A stretch of 64,000 nucleotides of DNA from JBGSMF01 sp964651475 (GTDB taxonomy: Bacteria; Chloroflexota; Anaerolineae; Fen-1058): positions 62,001 through 126,000 of the forward strand of contig CAZYXV010000010.1 in the NCBI GenBank assembly GCA_964651475.1, read 5' to 3'. Below the pieces are notes generated by a model. That model had not been told where the DNA came from. It was given only the letters and a program-made list of their open reading frames with translations, and did not search any database. This document shows, piece by piece, positions 56,457 to 64,000 of the stretch (positions within the stretch are counted from its first letter, which is position 1; each line of letters begins with the position of its first letter). Made by a program: the position numbers and the translations under genes.

Positions 56457-57682
56457 TCGTCCCATGCTTCAAAGATTGGCACGCGGCCAGTTTCCACGCA
56501 GCGATACGCAAAGACATACATCCCCGCCGACCAGGCCTGGTGTGGATAGCCCATCGGGCGGCCCGTCGCGCCGTGACACCACTCGTTGAATTCCCATTCT
56601 TCGTCAACGCCCTGCCGGTTAACCTCGGCCAGCTTTTCCAAAACTTGCGCGGCCCGTTCGCGCCATCCTGCTTTCACCAGCGCCGCCACGTAGAATCCGC
56701 CGACAAAGGGCCAGATGCCGCCATTGTGATATTGCTCCGGCAGGTTCAGATTGTTGTTGCGGTAATATTCGCGCCAGTCCTTGCTGCCTGGGTGAATGAC
56801 CGGGTGCAATACTCGCACCGGGTATGGCTCGGCAATGCCGACCTGGTGCAGATAATCCAGGATGCGCTTTTCCTGCGCGGGATTGGCGATGCCGAACAGG
56901 ATGGTCAGCAGATTGCCGAACACATCGCAATAGTCGCCGAAATCTCGAAAGGCCACGTAAGGCAAAAAGAAGGGCCGCTTGACCAGCACCGGGTCTACCT
57001 GGCTGAGCGTGTGTTTCCATTCAGTATGACCGGGACAACTCGGCCCCCATTCGCCTTCGGTCTCTGACCCCACCCACAGCACGATGCGCAGCTTGTGCCG
57101 CACGTCGCACGCCATATCGTCGTAACGCTGACCGTCCACGTGCAGCGCGCGCGACATCTCGGCCATCGCCCGCAGCGCCGCGTACCACAGCGCGTTGTCG
57201 TACAAGATATTGAAGCGGTTCGCCAGCAGGTCAGCCCAATCGGCGGCTTCGTGGACTTCGAGCAGCCCGCAGCCGTTCGAATCCTGGTAACGCAGCCACA
57301 ACAGCGCCCGTTCCAATGACGGCCAGGATTGCTGCAACAAGCCTGCGTCGCCAAACGCGCGCTGTTGGATATAATGTCCCAAGATATACCACAGGTTCGA
57401 ATCTATCGAACCGGCATTGGTGTGATCCAGCCGCCCCGTCGCTACGCTCACGTTGTTTGGGATGGCGCCCAACTCGGATTGTTGTCCGCCCAACGTTTCG
57501 AGCGAGACGCGTAAACAATTCTCGTGACCGGGCGAGAGGATCGCGCCCAGCGACGTGATGATGCTGTCGCGCGCCCACACGTGCGGGTAGCCTTCGGGCG
57601 AGGCCATCAACCCAATCGAGCTACATTCGCTGCCTAAAATCGCGTGAGCTTTTTCCAGGGCCGTCTCGGTAAGGGTCGTCAT
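56453..57682 (-). CDS. six-hairpin glycosidase (GH100 invertase/debranching-like)
   Basis: 409 residues from the ATG at 57682 (GAGGAG 6 bp upstream). (alpha/alpha)6-barrel family: VWARDSIITSLGAILSPGHE with the Asp of the active site, GRLDHTNAGSIDSNLWYILG, YDNALWYAALRAMAEMSRAL, YHNGGIWPFVGGFYVAALVK and EWCHGATGRPMGYPHQAWSA with the catalytic acid/base region. This resembles neutral/alkaline invertases and amylo-alpha-1,6-glucosidases. No signal peptide; cytoplasmic sugar or glucosyl-compound hydrolysis is expected, substrate uncertain. Confidence 0.82.
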   Translation of the reverse strand: MTTLTETALEKAHAILGSECSSIGLMASPEGYPHVWARDSIITSLGAILSPGHENCLRVSLETLGGQQSELGAIPNNVSVATGRLDHTNAGSIDSNLWYILGHYIQQRAFGDAGLLQQSWPSLERALLWLRYQDSNGCGLLEVHEAADWADLLANRFNILYDNALWYAALRAMAEMSRALHVDGQRYDDMACDVRHKLRIVLWVGSETEGEWGPSCPGHTEWKHTLSQVDPVLVKRPFFLPYVAFRDFGDYCDVFGNLLTILFGIANPAQEKRILDYLHQVGIAEPYPVRVLHPVIHPGSKDWREYYRNNNLNLPEQYHNGGIWPFVGGFYVAALVKAGWRERAAQVLEKLAEVNRQGVDEEWEFNEWCHGATGRPMGYPHQAWSAGMYVFAYRCVETGRVPIFEAWDE

Positions 57683-57734
57683 TTTCATCTCCTCAGGCCA
57701 GCCTCAGGAGATTCCGGCTGGCATTGATCACTGC

Positions 57735-58973
57735 TCAGCGCTCCGGCCAGTCAAGCATCATCACTTTGACCGGCGTGTTCGCCGGCACATGGTCGGCCTC
57801 CTCCGGCAGAATGGCCAGCCCCTCGGCCTTGACCATCGAGAGCAAAATTCCTGAACCTTGATCACCGGTCAGCCGGGCATAGGTCGTGCCATCGCGTTCC
57901 TGCAGGGTGACCCGCACATAGTGCCGGCGATTATCTTTGTGTCGAACCTCGTCTACCAGGATGGCGTCAATCGTCGGCTTGACCAGCTTGGTCTTGCCCA
58001 GCATGGTCAAAATGGCCGGCCGGGCAAACAATTCGAACGACATCATGGCCGAGACCGGATTGCCGGGCAGCCCTAGCAAAGGAACGCCACGGATTGTTCC
58101 AAAAGCCACAGGCTTACCCGGCTTCATCCGAACCCGCCAGAAGGCAATCTCACCCTCGGCTGTCAGTACCGTCTTGACCATGTCAAAGTTGCCCACCGAT
58201 ACCCCGCCCGAAGTCAGGAACAGATCCGCACCCTGCTCCAACCCGGCCTGAATTTTGGCGGTCAGGTCATTAGCTGTGTCTCGGGCAATGCCCAGCCGCC
58301 TCGGGATGCCGCCGTACTTGAGCACCTGAGCAGCGTTGGAGTAGCTATTCGCGTCGTGGATCTTGCCCGGTTGCCAGGGGGCGCTCACCTCAATGACCTC
58401 ATCGCCGGTAGATAGAATGGCTACTCGAGGCCGACGGTGAACGGCGATGTGGGTACGTCCAAGCGCGGCGAGCATACCAATCGTGGCAGGTCTGAGAACG
58501 GTTCCTCTAGCCAGAATCACTTCACCGCCTTTGACGTCTTCACCAGCGGCGCGGATGTTGCTGCCGTGTGGATAACGCTTAAAGACCAAGATACCTTCGC
58601 CATCGTGCTCAACTTGCTCAAATGGGACGACTGCTTCTGCGCCGGGAGGGATGGGCGCGCCAGTCATGATCCGTACGGCAGTGCCAGGTTGGACGGGCTG
58701 ATCTAGAACGTAGCCAGCGGCTAGATCGGCGACAACCCGCAACCGGCGCGGGGACTCGGGCCGGGCGCCGCCGGTGTCTTCACAGCGCACCGCATAGCCG
58801 TCCATAGCTGTATTCGCCATAGGTGGTATATCCATCTCGGCAATCACATCCTCGGTCAGCACGCGATCCAGCGCATCCAATATCGGAACTTGTTCCGGTT
58901 CTAGAGGATGAAAGTAACTCAAAAAACGCGCCACGGCATCTTCGACTTTAAGCATAGGATATTCGTCGCGCAT
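57735..58973 (-). CDS. moeA: molybdopterin molybdenumtransferase MoeA
   Basis: 412 residues from the ATG at 58973 (GAGGG upstream). Domains in order: DIPPMANTAMDGYAVRCED, GTAVRIMTGAPIPPGAEAVV, ILARGTVLRPATIGMLAALG, the molybdopterin-binding fold RVAILSTGDEVIEV, LFLTSGGVSVGNFDMVKTVL, GVPLLGLPGNPVSAMMSFEL and a C-terminal beta domain. It inserts molybdate into adenylated molybdopterin made by the MogA/MoaB-like protein encoded just upstream. Confidence 0.96.
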   Translation of the reverse strand: MRDEYPMLKVEDAVARFLSYFHPLEPEQVPILDALDRVLTEDVIAEMDIPPMANTAMDGYAVRCEDTGGARPESPRRLRVVADLAAGYVLDQPVQPGTAVRIMTGAPIPPGAEAVVPFEQVEHDGEGILVFKRYPHGSNIRAAGEDVKGGEVILARGTVLRPATIGMLAALGRTHIAVHRRPRVAILSTGDEVIEVSAPWQPGKIHDANSYSNAAQVLKYGGIPRRLGIARDTANDLTAKIQAGLEQGADLFLTSGGVSVGNFDMVKTVLTAEGEIAFWRVRMKPGKPVAFGTIRGVPLLGLPGNPVSAMMSFELFARPAILTMLGKTKLVKPTIDAILVDEVRHKDNRRHYVRVTLQERDGTTYARLTGDQGSGILLSMVKAEGLAILPEEADHVPANTPVKVMMLDWPER

Positions 58974-58993
58974 TGGTTTCCCTCGTCCCATCA

Positions 58994-59500
58994 CTATTGC
59001 GGAGCACACAGGCCGTCGCTAGGCTCTTCATCCCTGATCAGCGCAATGACGGATGGCAGGAGTGGAGCCAACACTTCCATGCCTTCACGCACGGCTTTCG
59101 GGCTGCCGGGCAGATTAACGATGAGCGTACGTCGCCGGATGCCAGCTACCCCACGCGACAGCACAGCAAAGGGAGTTCGCCGATAGCCATCCCAGCGCAT
59201 CAGCTCAGCTAACCCCGGCATTTCCCGCTCAATGACCCTTTTCGTCGCTTCGGGCGTCACGTCCCGTGGCGATGGCCCTGTCCCGCCAGTCGTCACTACC
59301 AGATCCAAACCGTCTTCTTCAGCCAGCCTGGTGAGCAGGATTATGATGTGGTCTTGCTCATCAGGGATCAGGTAAGTGGCTGTTACCTGAGCGCCCATAG
59401 CGGTAATCAACTGACTGAGCAATGGCCCGCTGGCATCTTCCCGCTCGCCACGACAGCCCTTATCACTGACCGTCACGACAGCCGCTTTGATGGTATTCAC
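58994..59500 (-). CDS. mog: molybdopterin adenylyltransferase (MogA/MoaB family)
   Basis: 168 residues, GTG start. VVTVSDKGCRGEREDASGPL, LDLVVTTGGTGPSPRDVTPE (TTGGTG loop binds molybdopterin), RGVAGIRRRTLIVNLPGSPK. It activates molybdopterin with ATP for MoeA. It follows the molybdenum hydroxylase operon in the same direction, so cofactor and enzyme are made together. Confidence 0.93.
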   Translation of the reverse strand: MNTIKAAVVTVSDKGCRGEREDASGPLLSQLITAMGAQVTATYLIPDEQDHIIILLTRLAEEDGLDLVVTTGGTGPSPRDVTPEATKRVIEREMPGLAELMRWDGYRRTPFAVLSRGVAGIRRRTLIVNLPGSPKAVREGMEVLAPLLPSVIALIRDEEPSDGLCAPQ

Positions 59501-59551
59501 TTTGCTTTCCTCTTTTCGAGCGCGGTTTTAGCCAATGTCATCATCCCCCTC

Positions 59552-59842
59552 TCACGCATTTTGCGTCATGCCCATCTCACTCATCGCCTCGCGCAGCCAG
59601 CCAATGATTTCCTCTCGCCTGGGGTAACGTCCAACGCAGACCAGCTTTTCGTTAACCACTAAGCTGGGCGCCATCAAGACGGACGTATATCTGAGGATTT
59701 CGCTCATGTCCTTGATGCCTGTGATGTCGGCTTGCAGGTCAGGATACTCTTTGCGCAACTGTTCCACGGCCGATACTGCCGCGCGGCGGATGACGAAACG
59801 CTCGGAATTTTTGAGGCCGAGGATTTTGACACTTGGTTTCAT
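59552..59842 (-). CDS. thioredoxin-fold protein lacking the CxxC motif
   Basis: About 96 residues. VKILGLKNSERFVIRRAAVS begins like a small archaeal-type thioredoxin (VKILG-GCPKC) but NSER stands where the CxxC should be. The cis-Pro loop MAPSLVVNEKLVCVGRYP and the rest of the fold are kept. It therefore cannot be a standard dithiol reductase; it may be a structural or chaperone factor for the neighbouring molybdoenzyme. ATG at 59842. Confidence 0.75.
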   Translation of the reverse strand: MKPSVKILGLKNSERFVIRRAAVSAVEQLRKEYPDLQADITGIKDMSEILRYTSVLMAPSLVVNEKLVCVGRYPRREEIIGWLREAMSEMGMTQNA

Positions 59843-59855
59843 AATCACTCTCTTT

Positions 59856-62075
59856 TTAACGACGGTTTATGTGCTTGAGTGCTGATAGCACTTTGTCTGG
59901 CGTGGCCGGAAGCTCGTTGATCCACACGCCTGTCGCGTCGTGAATTGCAGCCAAGATCGCTGGGGCCAGCGGCAGGAACGGCAGTTCGCCCACGCCCCGC
60001 GCGCCCCACGGCCCCCGCGGATCGGGCACCTGTACAATAATCGGCTCGACTTCCTGGGGCACATCTAGCACGGTCGGGATGAGATAAGTACTGAGTTGAT
60101 CGGTGAGCACGCGGCCCCCTTTCACCTGAAAATGTTCCATCAGCGCATAGCCCTGGGCTTGCACAACCGCGCCTTCGATTTGCCCTTCCACCATCTTGGG
60201 ATTGATAGCCTGGCCCACATCGTCAGCGGACACAACGCGCAGCAGCCGCACAAAACCGGTCCGGGTATCCACCTCAACCTCGACCGCCTGGGCCGCGTAA
60301 GCATAGGCAAAGTTGGGCATTGAGTGGCCGGTCTCTTTTGTGAAGGGCGTGGTAGGTGGAGCAAGGTACTTGAACTCGCCGATGGCCGGCCGCTCCTCGG
60401 CGCGCCATTTTTCCAATGCCGCTTGAGCCGCGCCGCGAATCGCATTGCCAGCCATGAATGTCATACGTGAGGCCGACACGCTGCCCGAGTTGCCCATCGT
60501 TGCCGTGTCAGAAGCGATTAGCGTGACCTTTTCCAGCGGCGCGCCGATCGCCTCGGCCACCATCTGCGCCATCACCGTGTGTGTGCCCTGCCCCACTTCT
60601 GCCCCGGCGTGATAGGCGACGACGCGCTCGATCTCGCCCGCGCCGTGCAGTTCGATGCGCGCCCAGCAATTCTCCTGGTAGCCGAAACTAAAGCCGACAT
60701 TCTTGAACCCGGCAGCAAAGCCAATACCATACTTGCGATGGGATACAGTGGACGAGGCGCGCCCTGGACGCCGCCATCTGTCTCCCGTTCGCTTCCATCC
60801 TGCTCCCTCGGCGGCGGCCTCAATCACCTGGCCAATGCTGATTGGCCCCGGCGGCGTGGTGCCCACGCCCAGCGTATCGCCTTCGCGGAGGATATTGCGC
60901 ATTCGGAACTCGACCGGATCCATTGCTAGCGCCTCGGCCAGTTTGCTCATCTGCATCTCGGCCAGAAAATTGCCCTGCGGCCCGCCGAAACCGCGGAACG
61001 CGCCGGTGGGAATATTGTTCGTGTGCACCGCGTAGGTATCCACCTTGACGTGTGGAATAAAATACGGCCCGGTGCAGACGATGGTGGTGTTGCCGAGTAC
61101 CTTGTTGCTGGTGTACATGTATGCCCCGGCGTCGGCGATAATTTCCATCTCGGCGGCGACGAGCTTGCCTTCACGCGTCGCGCCCCATTTGGCGCGCATG
61201 ACGACTGGGTGACGCTTGCAGTGGCCGAGGATGGACTCGCGTCGGTTCCAGACGATTTTGACTGGGCGCTTGAGCCGCCAGGCCGCCAGCGCCAGCACAA
61301 TCTGCACCGACATATCTTCGCGCCCTCCGAACGCCCCGCCGATGGCGGGATAAATCACGCGCACCTGCTCGTCGGGCAAGCCCAGCGAATGGGCAATCTG
61401 CGCCCGATCGGTATGCGGCCACTGCCCGGCGACTTGCACTGTCACCCGGCCTTCGTCGTCAAGGTAAGCCAGGCCAGCTTCAGGCTGAAGGTAAGCGTGC
61501 TCCTGGAAAGGCAAGCGGTATTCACTTTCAATCACTACATTGGCCTGGGTGAACCCGGCCGCCACGTCACCCTTGCGAATCTTGTAATGGACGCAGACGT
61601 TGCTATCACTGCGTTCTGGGTGAATGAGCGGCGCGCCAGGCTGCATCGCGGCGACAGGGTCAGTCACCACCGGCAAATCCTCAAATTCGGCTACAATCAA
61701 GTCGCGCGCTTGCGCGGCGGCCTTTTCCGTCTCAGCGACGACAAGCGCGATTTGATCGCCAACAAAACGGACGACATTGGCGCCAGGCCTATCTGAGCCG
61801 GGGTCGCACAACACGGGTTGATCGGGTTGTTGCAGACCGTACTCGTTGATTGGCACATCCTTCGCAGTGAACACCGTCACCACACCCGGGTAAGTCTCGG
61901 CCCTTGACGTATCCAACTGAACGATGCGCGCGTGTGGGCGCCCGGCAAATAGAATTTTCATGTGCAGCATTCCTGGCATACTCAGGTCACCAGGAAAGAG
62001 CGCCTGGCCAGTCACCTTTGCCAGCGCGTCAATGCGAGGAACGGGATGCCCGATGATATTTGTGTCACCGGTCAT
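59856..62075 (-). CDS. xdhA: molybdenum hydroxylase large subunit (xanthine dehydrogenase type)
   Basis: 739 residues. The aldehyde oxidase/xanthine dehydrogenase a/b hammerhead domain lies at about 20-130 (RIDALAKVTGQALFPGDLSM). The Mo-pterin domains follow: IGGAFGGREDMSVQIVLALA, TGAFRGFGGPQGNFLAEMQM, GAEVGQGTHTVMAQMVAEAI and GARGVGELPFLPLAPAIL with the catalytic Glu in GVGE. The length matches large subunits of three-subunit enzymes, yet no FAD or 2Fe-2S subunit gene lies next to it here. Substrate could be xanthine, nicotinate or another N-heterocycle; fdrA next door favours purine catabolism. GGAGGT upstream. Confidence 0.92.
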   Translation of the reverse strand: MTGDTNIIGHPVPRIDALAKVTGQALFPGDLSMPGMLHMKILFAGRPHARIVQLDTSRAETYPGVVTVFTAKDVPINEYGLQQPDQPVLCDPGSDRPGANVVRFVGDQIALVVAETEKAAAQARDLIVAEFEDLPVVTDPVAAMQPGAPLIHPERSDSNVCVHYKIRKGDVAAGFTQANVVIESEYRLPFQEHAYLQPEAGLAYLDDEGRVTVQVAGQWPHTDRAQIAHSLGLPDEQVRVIYPAIGGAFGGREDMSVQIVLALAAWRLKRPVKIVWNRRESILGHCKRHPVVMRAKWGATREGKLVAAEMEIIADAGAYMYTSNKVLGNTTIVCTGPYFIPHVKVDTYAVHTNNIPTGAFRGFGGPQGNFLAEMQMSKLAEALAMDPVEFRMRNILREGDTLGVGTTPPGPISIGQVIEAAAEGAGWKRTGDRWRRPGRASSTVSHRKYGIGFAAGFKNVGFSFGYQENCWARIELHGAGEIERVVAYHAGAEVGQGTHTVMAQMVAEAIGAPLEKVTLIASDTATMGNSGSVSASRMTFMAGNAIRGAAQAALEKWRAEERPAIGEFKYLAPPTTPFTKETGHSMPNFAYAYAAQAVEVEVDTRTGFVRLLRVVSADDVGQAINPKMVEGQIEGAVVQAQGYALMEHFQVKGGRVLTDQLSTYLIPTVLDVPQEVEPIIVQVPDPRGPWGARGVGELPFLPLAPAILAAIHDATGVWINELPATPDKVLSALKHINRR

Positions 62076-62385
62076 GATCTACCTCCCTGTCAGTTCCCCC
62101 GGCCTGGGGAAGGTTGAAGCGATTCAGAATCTCGCCGCAGCATTCCGTCACACAGGCGGGCTTGGCGTGGTAAAACGTCTGCCGCCCCTCGTGACGCAAG
62201 CCGACCAGGTTAGCACGGCGCAGGATAGCGAGGTGGTGCGAAATCGTCGGCTGGGTGACGGCAAAGTGTTCGGTCAGTTCGTTCACATTCATCTCGCGTT
62301 CCTGCAAAAGTATGAGGATACGCTGGCGCGTCTCATCGGCCATCGCCCGCAAAAAGTCGTCCGAGCTGCAGCAGAGAGCTTTCAT
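62065..62385 (-). CDS. ArsR-family winged-helix regulator
   Basis: 106 residues: DFLRAMADETRQRILILLQE, then ELTEHFAVTQPTISHHLAIL (recognition helix), GLRHEGRQTFYHAKP wing. Cys residues near both ends (LCCSSDD and CVTECCGEIL) could bind a metal or sense thiol oxidation. It overlaps the molybdenum hydroxylase start by 11 bp and follows fdrA by a few bases, so it likely regulates this operon. Confidence 0.9.
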   Translation of the reverse strand: MKALCCSSDDFLRAMADETRQRILILLQEREMNVNELTEHFAVTQPTISHHLAILRRANLVGLRHEGRQTFYHAKPACVTECCGEILNRFNLPQAGGTDREVDHDR

Positions 62386-62388
62386 CGG

Positions 62389-64000
62389 CTACTTGCTTTT
62401 CATTCGGGACAGAATGGCCGCTAGTTTTTCGTTGCCGCTGGCGGGAGGCTGCCACTCCACATGGATTGCAGCGGTGTTTTGAGCCTTGAGGCTTTCGACA
62501 AACGATTCCAGGCCAACATTGATAGCCGCCAGGGGCTGTTTCATAATGTTCAGGTCAACGGGTGGGAAAGGTTCTCCGTGAGTTCCCTCGGTGACTTGAG
62601 ATAGCGCCTGAGCCAATTCACCAACATAACGTACCACGGTCGTATTGCTAGGATGCACCATGGCTCCGGCCCCCTGAAGCATCTCGATTTGCTCTGCGAC
62701 ATCTTGGGGATCTGCATCAGTTCCCACAGCCACGGCGACTATTTCAAGGCGGCGGCCAGTTTCTTTTGCCTTGCCGATGGCTTCCGTAATGGCCGGCGCC
62801 AGCTCGCTGGCAGGGTTAGAGTGAGCGCCGTATCCCATCACTACATCGAGGAGAATGACTGCCACTTCAGGGTCTTGAGCTTCCTGCCGCAGTCGCTGGA
62901 TACGCAGCGTGTTGTCCAGCATGGGGTGCGGCCGGCCCACGGTGAATTCATCCTCGCCCAGGTCAATGATGGTGTGTTCCTGGCTGACCAATGAGTTTGC
63001 CAGCTTGTTTTGCCCCTTTTTCAGGGGCGTGTTCGAATACACTACTGGCAGGTAGGCTTGAAGCAGAAGCAAGGCTTCGTACGCCAGGGTGCCCCCAGAG
63101 AAAAGGCCGCGCAGGTAGCGTTGGCCCGCAGCAAATCCACCGAGATCCAGGCCGGCGGCCTTTTCAAGTGGCGTCTCGGCGGCCAGCTTCACGGCTAACT
63201 CGGCGGCTTCATCCAGGGTCTGCACAAAATGCAAATAGCCCATTTTTTGAGCCGGAGGTTGGTAACCAATAAAGTCAATGACGACCGGCTTTCCAATTCG
63301 GCGCGCAGACCGCAACAAATTTTCGGCTACACTGGGCGCAGGCGGTTTGGACACTAGCACAATGACCTTCGTGTCGGGATCACGCCTAAAAAAGTCCAAT
63401 CCCTGGCGGGTTGTTATGGCTCCCACGGACTCTGACAGATCGCGCCCGCCAGTGCCGATCGCATGGGTCAGACCACCACCGAATTGGTGGATGCGGGAAC
63501 TGACTTGCTGTAAACCGGTGCCTGCCGCTGCAACCAGGCCGATCGGCCCCTGACGCACGCGGTTGGCAAAACCCAGCCCAATGCCGTTGATGATCGCCGT
63601 CCCACAGTCGGGGCCCATCACAAACAGGCCTTTCTCGGCAGCCATTCCTTTGAGCGCAATTTCGTCCTCCAGTGAAACATTGTCACTGAAGAGAAAGATG
63701 TGCTTGCCCAGGCGCAGCGCTTCACGGGTTACGCCAGCGGCAAAGCGACCTGGAACGGAGACAAGTACCCATTGAGCTTCGGGTAACATTCCTGCTGCTG
63801 ATTCCAGGCTCTTGGGGCGATAGCTCTGCCCGGCGGCAGTTGATTTACGAACCAGCAGGTCGTCTATCTTTGCCAGCGCTGCTGAGGCCGCCGTTTCGTC
63901 TTGGGCCTTGACCACGATAACCAAATCATCAGCCTGGGCCACTTGTGCTTCTGGCGGGAGCAGGTCGCTCTGAGCCAGGAGCGCCTTGTTAGCCTCAGTC
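62389..64000 (-). CDS. fdrA: FdrA-family protein (N-terminus outside window)
   Basis: The frame is open to the right edge, so at least 536 codons and no start are seen; an internal GTG at 63942 is not the true start. CoA-binding/succinyl-CoA synthetase-like folds: FVMGPDCGTAIINGIGLGFA (the GPDCGT motif is typical of FdrA), GLVAAAGTGLQQVSSRIHQF, GTGGRDLSESVGAITTRQGL and LLDVVMGYGAHSNPASELAP. In E. coli FdrA with YlbE and YlbF forms an oxamate carbamoyltransferase of allantoin use. Next to a xanthine dehydrogenase-type gene this supports purine breakdown. Confidence 0.9.
   Translation of the reverse strand, partial: TEANKALLAQSDLLPPEAQVAQADDLVIVVKAQDETAASAALAKIDDLLVRKSTAAGQSYRPKSLESAAGMLPEAQWVLVSVPGRFAAGVTREALRLGKHIFLFSDNVSLEDEIALKGMAAEKGLFVMGPDCGTAIINGIGLGFANRVRQGPIGLVAAAGTGLQQVSSRIHQFGGGLTHAIGTGGRDLSESVGAITTRQGLDFFRRDPDTKVIVLVSKPPAPSVAENLLRSARRIGKPVVIDFIGYQPPAQKMGYLHFVQTLDEAAELAVKLAAETPLEKAAGLDLGGFAAGQRYLRGLFSGGTLAYEALLLLQAYLPVVYSNTPLKKGQNKLANSLVSQEHTIIDLGEDEFTVGRPHPMLDNTLRIQRLRQEAQDPEVAVILLDVVMGYGAHSNPASELAPAITEAIGKAKETGRRLEIVAVAVGTDADPQDVAEQIEMLQGAGAMVHPSNTTVVRYVGELAQALSQVTEGTHGEPFPPVDLNIMKQPLAAINVGLESFVESLKAQNTAAIHVEWQPPASGNEKLAAILSRMKSK

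Overview
The window looks like a Chloroflexi chromosome segment, probably Anaerolineae-like. The evidence is a secreted protein ending in the YLPLVL tail common in that phylum, a two-gene SufC/SufB-type (SMS-like) Fe-S machine, sensor kinases with PocR and GAF domains, and G+C-rich coding sequence. Shine-Dalgarno sites are mostly GGAGG or AAGGAAA. At least two genes look leaderless. This is an inference from gene content; no 16S gene is present.

Layout. 1-5.5 kb: end of a PEP-utilising enzyme, a GNAT acetyltransferase, a secreted protein, aspS, a probable 6S RNA with its own promoter, and tRNA-Pro(CGG). The last 36 nt of the tRNA plus 16 nt of its terminator (5520-5571) recur exactly at 23584-23635, so about 18 kb is bracketed by att-like direct repeats, with a decayed tyrosine recombinase next to the tRNA. 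Inside the bracket lie a B12/radical-SAM enzyme, sufC with a sufB/D homologue, two-component genes, a Band-7 protein, RNase J, a CarD-like regulator, a cold-shock gene pair and an IS4-family element with a 7-bp target duplication. RNase J and the cold-shock operon share an unusual 5' leader: the same start motif followed by a terminator hairpin.

23.7-36.7 kb is a compact plasmid-like integrative element, almost all on the minus strand: MT-A70 methylase, integrase, HTH/zinc-ribbon protein, CHC2/Toprim primase, RepA-type helicase, small cysteine proteins, a repeat-rich intergenic region that may be an origin, a coiled-coil/wHTH/nuclease-like protein, a ParR-like and a ParM-like protein, an FtsK-like translocase with two membrane coiled-coil partners, and a divergent XRE switch with a palindromic operator. 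It resembles the logic of actinobacterial AICEs (integrase, Rep, FtsK-type transfer protein) with actin-type segregation added.

37-52 kb is a defence and debris zone: a large zinc-ribbon protein of unknown function, a three-gene restriction-like operon (DNA methyltransferase, NucS-like nuclease, helicase-nuclease), a class II Fic protein with a truncated duplicate of its promoter and start, a VapBC-like pair, a YbaK-type deacylase, an intact XerC-like recombinase and several remnants of it that share one in-frame 147-bp deletion. One remnant abuts a broken polX.

52-64 kb is metabolic: an IscU-like scaffold with a SufS-like desulfurase, two paralogous Fe-S proteins, a thioredoxin-VKOR fusion, a six-hairpin glycosidase, moeA and mogA/moaB, a thioredoxin-fold protein without the CxxC, the molybdenum subunit of a xanthine dehydrogenase-type enzyme, an ArsR regulator and fdrA. 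A leaderless ModE-like regulator lies nearby. Together these suggest molybdoenzyme-based purine breakdown with local cofactor synthesis.
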